From Rhynchospora pubera (lineage: Eukaryota; Streptophyta; Magnoliopsida; Poales; Cyperaceae), in assembly GCA_028095005.1 (NCBI GenBank), contig CM051459.1, forward strand, positions 128,443,657 to 128,507,656: 64,000 nucleotides of DNA, given 5' to 3'. Positions 11,797 to 22,567 of the stretch are shown here, in pieces. The notes beneath the pieces were generated by a model. It was not told the DNA's origin. It ran no database searches and saw only the letters and a program-made list of their open reading frames with translations. The stretch's first letter is position 1. Each line of letters begins with the position of its first letter. The translations under genes were made by a program, and so were the position numbers.

Positions 11797-14700
11797 CCTA
11801 GAGTCAATCAGTAGTGACTTCTAGCCAACGAAGAATTGAGAACAATGTCATATATCTATATATATACATGTCTCGGACCTCAGAATAAATAATACGCTTA
11901 TAGCTAGTTACTCATACGTCCACCACGTATGGATGCATAACTGCATCTCGTATACTGCTCAAGGTAGAGGTCGTGCTAGAGTGTTCGCTGTGTTCGCGAA
12001 CCTATCCAAAAATTGTTCGACCATATATATATATACTCCTATATATATTCTTGATCACCATCATATGATATCAAGTGATATCGTTATAGATCATATTTGA
12101 ATCTCCAATGTAACATTGGGCTCTTTAGGAGTAATTTATGGTTCGAGATGCTTAGAACCATAATAACTCAACTAAGAACTCGATCCGAAATAAACTTCTT
12201 TTATTGCTTCACAAGTTGCAACGTAGTTTGCTTTGGTGACGGAAACGGTTGTAATATTCCATTTAGAACACCTTCTAAATTTACAACACCACCTTTTAGC
12301 AAAATATGTAGTTCAACTGTGATTATATCAATCTTTCGAAAAACTAGCATTAGTGTAATTAACTTACACTAGCTCTCTTTCATCTTAAGAGATGAAACAT
12401 TATATCATTCTTTCTCATAAGGTACTCGATGATATCCTTGACTATCGTCCTAATGTGTCTCTCTTGTATCCATTTGACAACTGTTTGTCATATCTTTTGG
12501 ATACTACACATTGGGGTATATGCATAAATATGGCGTACACAATGAAACTCATAATGAAGGAATGCTTGAACTATTTCATGCACTTTCTCGAATCGAGTTG
12601 CAATAGACCGAGTCAAAACACTCAAGTCATGCCATGTGACGTGTAGTTAGACATCCTTTCTTGGAGTGTAACTTTCGTGTTTCTAGAACACTTCGTCAAT
12701 ATATGCATATTTGCTCAAACCTAACATCCATCATAATCTATCTTTATAGATTTTGTTTCCTAGGATTAGGTGACTTCGCCCAAGTTCTCATTTGAGAAAG
12801 CATTCTCCAAAGAGATCTCGACAATATTCATTTTCTTAATGTTATTCCCAATTTAATGAATTGTTATCTTGAACAATACAAGTAATACAATTATGCTCCC
12901 ACTGAATATCTTGTTTATACAAGATACTTTTGACGAAGTTCAACTCCTTGACTTCCTTGTCAAAACTTTTATTCCAATCTCCACAACACTTGCTTTAATC
13001 CATTAATGGATACTTGAAGCATGCGTATGTTTTTAGCAATACATAAAACCTCGATTTGTGTCAAATGCACAACATCATCCTTCATTCATACGAAGAAGGC
13101 GGTTTTATGTGTTTTTCCATATATCAATATATATGAAATACAACTATTGCTAGAATGATCTTTATTGACTTTTACATAGCCACAAGCAAGAGGTTGTGCT
13201 TTGTAAGTAGTCAACTAGTCATCGACTTAGACATAGCTACAAGCGAGAAGCCGCGCTTTGTACATAGTCGATTTGTTATCCATGTCGATCTTTCCTTTTG
13301 AAGATCTAAACGTTCTTGATGGATTGCTCCTTCATGAACATTAACCAAGGTCTATACCTTGTTGTTATACATGGATTTTATTCAAAGATCATATGAATTT
13401 AAACCATATATGTGGAATCGGATCGTTCCATCGTTTCTTTGTTTATCAACGAATTCTCATATGCTTAGTACGAGAATGTTGTGACAACCTATGCACCAAA
13501 CGGCTTAGGAAATCAACTCTCGTTGATCTTTTGTAGGATTGGTACTTGAGGTTCATGAACTTCTTCCACAACGATTTGTTGAACGAGTTCTTGACTCCTC
13601 ATATATATTTCATGAGTTTCTCGAATCATCATCAACTCGTGAGATGGTTGAGTCCTCATTGGAAGGAGCGTACTATCAAACTTCTTTCAAAACAACTTGT
13701 GAATGAAGTTCCGCTCAACTCCACTAAGTACCATGTATGGAGTGACAAGTTTCCTATAAGAGTACTTCTTGTAGTGATGCATAAACTCCTTTAATGCTCA
13801 CTTTACTCCCACTACTTCTTCTTGAGAATATCATTCTACAAGATTACGTTATGATTAGCAACAACTACTTTGTTCTTATCATATTCGTAGAAGTAGTGCC
13901 TTAATATAAAGCATCCTACAAATTCACAGTGTCTTATTTGATTTAAGCTTACAAGTCATCAATACTTAAAATAAGCTTCTCAACACCAAATCTCGAGAAG
14001 TATTATACTTAGAGATCAAAATCTCGTAAGATATCTTCTTCAACAGACTTCGATGGAACATTATTCAGTGTAAACAATATTGTCCTCAAACATAATTCCC
14101 CAATATGAGTCGAATAAGTCCATTTGATTTATTACCGATCGAACTATACAAAATATTGTTCGATACCTCCATTCTTGGGCATATTATTCCTCATGGAGCG
14201 AGTTATGAAACTACTTTCATACTCTTTAGATAATATTTCAAATCATATGACTTAACTACTTACCATGATTAATTGTAAGACTTTTCTTTTTCCTTGAACG
14301 GTCTTTTTAACTTCACACTTGAACTCCTTTGAACTAGTCAAAAGGTTCATACTTATACCTTATCAAATAGATATGTTAATATCTACAATGATCGTTGGTT
14401 AAGTAGTAAAGCATCAACAACCTTTCATTGCACAAGTACTTATAGGTCTTTATACATCGATATGTATAAGTCCTAATTAATTCACTTGTCCTTAAACCTT
14501 CATAGGTTCAAGGTGCTTTTGTCATTTAACAAACATGATTCGCATATCAATCGATTGGAATCGAATTGAATTACGAGCTCTACGTTACGTAGACTCTCGT
14601 AATGCGATTCTCGTTTACTTATGTGACTAAGCGGTATATATAACATGAAAGTCAAATACTTTATGTCAAGTCTTACACATTCTATTTGTCATTCAAAAAT

Positions 14701-17700
14701 TGTTTATCTATTTCAAGCAAATTCGATCAAGATGCATGAAATCATATAAACAAATTCATAATAAAAGAACTTGTCTTTTACTAAACATAGTCATCCATCA
14801 TCAAATATGAAATGGAGACGTTTTGAGAGGTTAGGATTGAGGTATACAACCTTCAATTCCTAAACAAACTCTTGATAAAGATAACTCTACGTATTCAATG
14901 GTAATGACTTAAACGAATAAGTCATCTCCTATACGGAGTTTACTTTATATCTCTCGAACATTTTCTTATTCTTCATTGCCAACACATTTCGTTAAATGCG
15001 AGCATATGAACTAGTATCAAGTTACTAGTGTAAATTAGAGATAGTGAGATAATTTGAACGACAAATACACTTTAGGATTAGAATATTTCTAATCGTCACA
15101 ATCATGGTACTTCGGACAACCTTTCAAATGCCTCCCATAAACGGCAAATGAAACATCTCATGTGACACATGGTCATCAATGAGAGTCTCGAAATTTCAAC
15201 TCATACATTGGTGAAGTATTTCTTGAATACTTAACCAATCACCTCTTTGCATCAACAAGCGTGCATAAAGGTAATATTGTATCCTTCATAATTCCAAAGA
15301 GATCGAATGACAATATCAACAATCCTTGATATCGGAGATTAACATCTCTAGTCATCAATTAGCTACTTCAATCTTTCGATTTGTAAGCTAATGAAACATT
15401 CATATAACTTCTTTTAAAAGAATAATCTCTTGGTCAACTCATATTCTTTATACTCAATCATAAATGATGGAGTTAATATCTACTTTCTCCAAGAACACTT
15501 TCTTGAGTAAGCGAATGAGAGCGTACGAGTTAAATCTAGTCCATATGAATTCTCTAATTCAAAGGTCTAGAAATTTTGAATGAGGATACTAGCCATACGC
15601 TTTATTGAATAACTTTTCGCCAAAAGTCAATCAATCATCGCGATGCTACGTTCGGGTAGTTTGAGGAAAGTTTTGGGAATTGACATACTCAAGTTTCTCT
15701 TCACTAAGATCGTGTCTTAGGAATCGGTATTACTTCTTTAAGTGAATACTTTTAGAAACGAGTTTGTTCATTTTCAAAGATTGATCGCAACAAAATTAAC
15801 AATTTTAACATCTATAACAAAATCAATTTAAGGTCATATAGTTTATGCAATTGTTTTATTTATAACAAATAAAACTCCCACTACATTTATTTAATGTCCC
15901 TAATGTAGTAGGTTTTCCAAGATCCCTATTTTCGTTGAGATGATGCTAGCGTCGGCGTGACACCAAAACAACTAGATAAGGTAGGTTCTCCAACCAATCA
16001 TTCCATATGATTCTTGGTTTGTGAAATATCACATGTACATCCACAAACTTTGCCCCGATGTCCAATCCGATTAGAAAACATCGTTAAGTAACCTTTCTCT
16101 ATTTGCTCCTAGTAAATCCGATTTACACCCCGACACGGATGATGGAACACGATGTCCCGCGTCGGCGAGAATGCATCAATGAACGATCATACACGTTAGA
16201 AGGGGATAGAGAGAAGGAGGGCGATTTAACTTAATCATGTTTTGTTTGGGACAATCAATTAAGTGACACTTGTTTGGTGGTCATGTAAGCATACACCCAT
16301 ACCTAGCCTATGACAATTCATAGCAATCACAAGCAATCACATATAAGCATCTCATAGTTGTGGGTTTGTATGGCTCCCGCTTGCATTAGTTTCGCCACAT
16401 CGTCCATGGAGCAAAACTAATCTAATCCTTGTCCCTCCCACTAAATTCTATAAGGATCTAAATCCTATATAAAATAAAGGTACAAAATACATGTGAAACA
16501 TCCTATTCCCTTCCTATCCTTAGGGGCATGCAAGCCTCACAAGTTACATCAAAAATTAATCAAAATTAATTAATGGCACCAAAGGCCGCATTACAAACAT
16601 TCACACATGCATTCATTTACAACCACAAGGCATTTGAGTCTTGAGCCATACTAAACCCACTATCCACCTACAAAACAAAGTTAGCACATACAAGAACTTT
16701 GTTTCCAATTAACGATTTTCAAGCATCTTTGCGTATCGTTTGCTATAAGTAAATTCCGTGTGTAAATCCTCAATTTTAAACAACCAAACTTGTTTAAATT
16801 CATTTAGAAAGTTCTTTCAACATCCCATAACAGAAAGGAGATCAAACAAGGAGTTTTCTAATTAAATTCAACTAGTTTGAATACTTAGAAAAACAGTAAT
16901 TTACCAAAAAACGTAACTAATGGAATCCAACAAAAACAACAGTTTTCGGTCTCCAAAAATTCTCAAATAAATTACTTAAGCTCCTTATCATAGTTGTGAC
17001 TACCAGTAAAAAAATCAAGAAGAGATCTTAAACCATCTGGGAGAATCAAAAAAGACAAATCTCTTACAAGTGCACGAAACACCGTTATGAGATTTTCAGC
17101 TTATCCTCTCAACCATTTGGTCTGTTAGACCACCTTCTATCCAGTTTTTATATATACAATATACATAGAAAAACTTGTTTAGACTACAGGCTATCCATTC
17201 ATGAAAAGAAAACAACCAAGTTCAGTTCAATAATATTAAGTTACAGCCTAAACAACCAACAAATTCTGTACTGAAACAGACTGTCAATCGAAAGGTTTTA
17301 ACCTAGTTGAAGGTCCAAACATCCACGAAAAATTATGAAATTAATTTTCCTGGAATCCTAACGCAAAATAGAACAACTCCATTTAAACAGAATTTTTAAA
17401 GGAGTTCTCAGTTGATACAGTTTATTAGAACAATCGATTTGCTCAACAAACTGGATCTAACAAGATCTTCCTTTTCATACTTGAAAACCCACAAATTAAT
17501 CCGAGTCATGCAACAATTTCTACATGCTCAGAAAGAGCTTCAAGTCCTCTTTATTTCTAGCCATAGAACACTGGTACTTATATTCAAAATATAAATCTTT
17601 CAAGCCATTCAAACAGGACAGTGCGAGCAGAAACTGGTTCTGCGCACTGTCGCCGTTTTATTCACAATAAATCTATACTAATTCAGAAAAATGTGAATCT

Positions 17701-17901
17701 AACGCCAAAAGAATCACAATCAACAGATCTACAACTTTCATGTAGATGGAAAAAACTTCCAGAGAACTTATCAAAGCGAAAAACGCGAAACAACACAGAA
17801 AATACCATTTCCAGACAGCAAACAAACGCATCATCTCTACTAATCCGTTAATTAGCCAATTTCTCTTAATTAAGTGTCAAAATAGCTTAAGTACGACCAA
17901 G
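11797..17901 (-). other. Non-coding interior of the LARD-like element
   Basis: About 6.1 kb of AT-rich sequence with short open frames only, on either strand. No zinc knuckle, protease, integrase, reverse transcriptase or RNase H motif could be recognised. The part next to the right LTR would be the 5' leader on the minus strand. Confidence 0.75.
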
Positions 17902-17913
17902 GCTCTGATACCA
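17902..17913 (-). other. Primer-binding site of the LARD-like element
   Basis: TGGTATCAGAGC on the minus strand, one base from the 5' LTR end, complementary to the 3' end of plant initiator tRNA-Met. The match continues as CTTGGT. Confidence 0.9.
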
Positions 17914-17914
17914 C

Positions 17915-19675
17915 TGTTAGAAAGTGTGCTAATTTTTTTTCATTTTTATGCTAATTACCAATTAATTAACCAAGCAAACATAGCACACACAAGATCTAGT
18001 ACACAAGCTATTCAAACACACGAGAGAAAAGGTTGGAAGTCTACCTCTCTTGGTATCGCAACCAAGAGGCTCGTTCCAACGGATTGGTGTCGGTGGCGTG
18101 CTCTCCAAGAACCTCCTATTCGCGGCGCCTCGAGTCCACTATGGTATTAACCAAGTTCTTCTCAATTCGTGCTAGCGAAGAGAAGAACGAGTCTAATCCC
18201 AAGCGTTCCCTTTCTTCAACCAACGAACCAAACGATTTGTGGGAGAATGGGATGCTCAACACATGAGCTAGAGTGGAGAGGAGAGAGGGGGGGGCGGCGC
18301 ACCACAAAGGGGAGGCCAATAGTGGCGGCTAGGAAGAGGAGGAGAGAGAAGAAGTCCAAGGAGCCTCCAATAGGTGCCTTATATAGCCTCTCAACCCTAG
18401 ATAGGAGTTCACACAAATTACAATTGTGCCACTCCTACCTACCTCTTGTGGCCGGCCTCCTAGTGGGCTCTCTTGGCCCACTAGGCCATCTCTATTTGGT
18501 CCCTTTAATTCTATTAATTAAAGGCCCACTCATAGCTATTCAATTTGGACATTTAATTTACTAATAAATTAAAGCCCAAATAACTTAACTAAATTAAGTG
18601 TGTTATTTATAAATAATTATTAACTTAATAATAATTATTTAGAGATTAGACAATGCATTAATTTATTTCTATATGATCTATTTGACTTAATTAATTATAA
18701 CGGTCCATAACGCTATTTAATTAATTAATCAATCTATCATATTTTGCAATACACATTATTGCAAATAAATAATGCACATATGGTTAAACACCAATTTTGT
18801 GTGACCCTTTGAGGATTTATGCTATGTTGGACATGGAATTAAATCGCTATTTAATCCCAATAATCATAAGCGGTATCTAGCAACACGTTATGATTCCCAA
18901 TTCACATAAATAGTGTACAGCTACAAAATTTCAATCCTGCATAAGAGAACGATTATGTTTCTCTATTTTGATTCTTATGTCACACGATATCATCGTATAA
19001 TCCAAGATAGGAACGTGTCATTCTTGCAGATTATACGTTTCTTGATCTAGAGATAATTGTATCAGTTGCTAGCAAACAATCTATCTCCATCAAGGGGCCC
19101 AAACAGATATCGTCACTCACTAAGTGAATTAATGAGGGACATACGGTTTTCTTGATGATTAACTTTTCCCCGCACAATTCAAGAGAACATAAATAAAGTC
19201 CGTATAGCAGCCCTTATCGGGAATCAGCGGTAGACAGTATTTATTGAACCTATCCTCATGTGGAAAAGATAAACATCTCAAACTTAGAACCAAAATCACA
19301 ACGAAATAAACAATGACACATAACACAATCCATATGTTTATTTCGATGGGTCAAGTCCTGTGCTATGTTCCATAACATACACATATGCAATTAAGTTGGT
19401 AACTCTTTACCTATGATTTGTAGAACTTAATCATCACTTAACTTGCATACTAATCTTATAAGATAATTAATATTCCTTGTTAATTATCAAGATTATGGAC
19501 CGTTTAGATTTATTATTGTCATTCTAAAGAATGATCAACAGAGATCTACAATTCAGATCCTCAACCTGAATGATCTGTCAATAATAAACCTAGGAACAGA
19601 TGATAAAATCTCATCCAAAACATAAACTAATAATTAAGTCATTAAATTATTGACTTCTAGGACATAACTCTAACA
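17915..19675 (-). repeat. 5' LTR of the LARD-like element
   Basis: 1761 bp, nearly identical to 10025-11783. As the 5' LTR on the minus strand it should hold the element's promoter. Confidence 0.92.
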
Positions 19676-20079
19676 CTTTGTTCTAAGTTTCAGGGATGAG
19701 GGATTGAGTTATGTGAGTCGATCTTAATAGACTATTGGAAAAGTCTTGATCCCATGATTTTTTTGTTGCATCTTGCATGATATAAAAAGTTACTTTTATT
19801 TTCAATTTTAATGTATACAATCATATTCAATCGATCGGCCAAACAACTCGAAGTTTGATCTCGGCCTCCCCTATTATCAAATCCTGGCTTCGCCCCTGAA
19901 AACGCGTTTCCATTTTTGGAAATTTATCGTAACTGATTTTGGAAATGTCTCTCCCAACGCTCATCTCCTTTCACCCAGCGCTTATCCCTTCTCTCCCAGC
20001 ATTGATCCGTTCTCTCCCTCTCTGTTTCGCTCACTTTTCCTCTTCCTCTGAAAATGAGCGAAACCATATAATTGTTTTA

Positions 20080-20386
20080 GTTAAAAGGTATAATTGTTCT
20101 GATTAAAATACATAAATATTCTAACAGTTCTAGTTAAGGTTCTACTTATATACATAATAGCTCTACTTAAAAATATATAAAGGTTCTAGTTAATATATAC
20201 AAAGGTTCTACTTATATACATAAAAATTCCACTTAATGTATATAAAAGTTCTACTTGTATACATAACAGTTCTACTTAATATCATATATACTAAGTAGAA
20301 CCTTTATATATATTAAGTAGAACTGTTATGTATATAAGTAGAACATTTATATATACTAAGTAGAACTGTTATGTATATAAGTATAA

Positions 20387-20422
<36 letters not shown>

Positions 20423-20570
20423 GTAGAACTATTATGTATATTACTAGAATTGTTAAATATATTAACTAGAACTGTTACAATTGTATATCTCTTTCCTCTG
20501 TGTTCTACTTAATATACTAACTGTTCTACTAATAGCATATTTTATTTAGTTCTAGTTATATAATACGGAG
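20080..20570. repeat. Direct and inverted array of TTCTACTTATATACATAA units
   Basis: About 30-bp units of the form TTCTACTTATATACATAA repeat with variation up to about 20280, then appear inverted as TTATGTATATAAGTAGAA from about 20285 on, with a (TA)n run at 20392-20420. Both arms could pair into one long hairpin. The array is the core of the foldback element at 9735-20751. Confidence 0.8.
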
Positions 20571-20790
20571 TAATAGTTATGGAGCCAAAGGAGATTGGAT
20601 GAGAATCAGCGACAGAGGAAAGGATTAGCGAAGAGGGGATGAGATGGGGTGAGAAGAGGAGAATTAGTTATTAACGCGTTCAGTTATTAACGCGTTTTAA
20701 ATGGAGATGACGAGAGATGATAAAAGAGGCGGATGACGGAAAACAATTCCGATATTTAATATTTTTATGAGATATGAAAATTGCAACATT

Positions 20791-21051
20791 TACTCGTGTA
20801 AATGCACCCTTCTGTTTTTACTTCTGGACAACGGAAGCATAAATTTTTTTCCTTTTTATTTTTTGGGGAAATGTATTATTTTTCTGAGATATTGAAACTT
20901 GCAATACAGTTTTCTGTTTCTTTTCTCTCTGCTGGAAATTTACAACCTATGTTTTTTTACTCGTGTAAATGCACCTTTTTTTGTTTTGACTTTTGGATGA
21001 CCGAAGTATAAATGAATAATATTTGATATATTTTATGAGATATGAATAACA
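20791..21051. repeat. Tandem repeat unit B (intact)
   Basis: A second copy of the unit at 9498-9734 plus 20761-20790. It runs unbroken through AATATTTGATATATTTTATGAG, the place where unit A carries the insertion, and so serves as an empty-site reference. Confidence 0.85.
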
Positions 21052-21119
21052 TTTTTTTTGTTTCTATTATTTTTGGTTCCCTATTGGAGATTGGAGCTTT
21101 TGCACGAGTTTTTTTTTTT

Positions 21120-22228
21120 GGGAAAATCGGATATAAACCCCTCTAATTTTCTCTATTCAGACATAAACCCCTCTAATTTTCATAATCGGATATAAACCCC
21201 TCTAATTCTAATTTGTTTGGACACAAGCCCTTTTCATTATTTTTAATCATATTTTAAACAAAATAAAATAAAATATAACTGCTATGACTATTATACCCCT
21301 AACCCTAACCTACAGAAAACAACAATTCATTTTCTCGCTTTTGTCTCTCCTCCGTGTTGCAGCGATTTATCTTCCAAATTAGTGATTTTGTCTTTCTCCT
21401 TCCAAATCGATAAGAAGACATCTCTTATTCTTATGTGATTTTGCTAAATCCCTAAATACTTATTTTCAATTTATTTCCTTCTATCTTCTTGTCTGTCTTT
21501 CTCTATCCCTTTCACTGTCAAATAATGGAGATACAAGAATTTAATGATAATTATTTCTCACTCGTGATTATTGAGCAAGTTTCTCAAAATAAAGTTCCAT
21601 TGATTGGTGAACCCCATCAGAAATTGCATAAAAATTTGAAAATAAAAAGAAAGACAATAGAAATTTTCACTGGGTCAGGGAGAAACATGCATGCTGGACG
21701 TATTAGTTAATGTTGGGTTCATAATACAATACAACACTAGATTATTCATGAGGCTTGGATTCATGTAATTTCTGGTTTTTAATTTGTTGCCTCAAAATAA
21801 TTACAAGAAGCTGACTTTGGGCCTTAAGCTATCTCCAAATTGGAGAGTAACTTCATTCTAATTACTTTCTGAAGGGAAATGAAACAAATTGTAATATAAT
21901 GTAAGGTCAGTGATCTACATTTTGTAGAAAAAGAGAAAAAGTTATGGCTGATCTACAAACCTGAAAGTTACGTACTCACAGAGATGAAATGAAGTGAGGG
22001 CGAGAAAAAAAATGTGGGCAGGTGGGGGAGATCAGGGAAGGTCAGGTGAGGGGTATAATAGACATAGTAATTTCATTTTAATATTTTTTGTTTAAAAAAT
22101 GATTAGAAATAATGAAAAGGGGTTATGTCCAAACAAATTAGAATTAAAGGGATTTATATCCGATTATGAAGATTACAGGGTTTATGCCTGAATAGAACAT
22201 ATTAGAGGGGTTTATATCCGATTTTCCC
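21120..22228. mobile_element. Long-TIR MULE/MITE-type element upstream of the LTI65-like gene
   Basis: The left end GGGAAAATCGGATATAAACC and the right end, ending ATCCGATTTTCCC, form inverted repeats of roughly 180-200 bp that include repeated ATAAACCCCTCTAATT words and TATTATACCCCT. It lies between T runs (21109-21119, 22229-22236), so the target duplication cannot be read unambiguously. Length is 1109 bp. The only sizeable frame (21489-21710) resembles nothing I know. The left arm contains CCCTAACCCTAACC. Confidence 0.75.
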
Positions 22229-22567
22229 TTTTTTTTATATTTATTTACCTTGATTTGCTTTGTTTGCTGCCAGTGACCTGAGTCCAACCGTCCGTTTTTC
22301 AAACTACTACTAGGAGAAATTCTGTAAGTGCCAGCCTGCATGTTTATGTGCCTCAATTAGAGAGAGATGATTGCATTGCACATTGGATGCTGGTGTAGAG
22401 AATGGTTGAGAGACCTCTCTGCCTAGCCATCAATTTAAACCAACCAAATATAGATAGAGCTAAAATTTGCCACCTTGACTGAAACAATTGGAACGTTAAT
22501 ATTGGTAGAGAGAGAGAAAGAAATGGATTAGAGATTGAGAGAAAAAAAAAGACATACGAGAGAAATC

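Larger units (their letters stand above)
10025..19675 (-). mobile_element. Young non-autonomous LTR retrotransposon (LARD-like)
   Basis: Two long terminal repeats, 10025-11783 and 17915-19675, both run TGTTAGAAAG...CTCTAACA and are flanked by the 5-bp duplication CTTTG (10020-10024 and 19676-19680). Next to the right LTR is TGGTATCAGAGCCTTGGT on the minus strand, a primer-binding site for initiator tRNA-Met. Next to the left LTR is the purine-rich AAGTGGGAGAT, also minus strand, so the element reads right to left. The 6.1-kb interior has no reading frame above about 135 codons and no gag or pol domain I can recognise. The priming sites and PPT style resemble Copia-type elements. The copying machinery must have come from elsewhere. 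Confidence 0.9.
9778..19898. mobile_element. Small hAT-like element interrupted by an LTR retrotransposon
   Basis: It has 8-bp target duplications AAAACGCG at 9770-9777 and 19899-19906. The left end is CACTGTTGAAGCCAG and the inverted right end CAGGGGCGAAGCCAG, sharing 11 of 15 positions. An 8-bp duplication and a CA...TG end pair fit the hAT superfamily. Leaving out the retrotransposon, it is 465 bp and non-coding. Confidence 0.75.
9735..20751. mobile_element. MULE-like foldback element hosting two nested insertions
   Basis: It is bounded by 9-bp direct repeats ATATTTAAT at 9726-9734 and 20752-20760. The ends CGGGGCTGATAAGG and (inverted) CGGAATTGTTTTCC are only weakly alike, but inner sequence such as TCATC...AAAACGCGTT recurs inverted on the two sides. 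Without its nested guests the element is about 890 bp and has no coding capacity. The 9-bp duplication and long imperfect inverted ends suggest a Mutator-like non-autonomous element. Tandem unit B at 20791-21051 shows the uninterrupted target. Confidence 0.65.

Noticed and set aside
11797..17901. Short frames inside the LARD interior (e.g. 12097-12372, 13546-13794)
   Set aside because: No domain, wrong strand relative to the element for several of them, and the length is expected by chance in AT-rich DNA.
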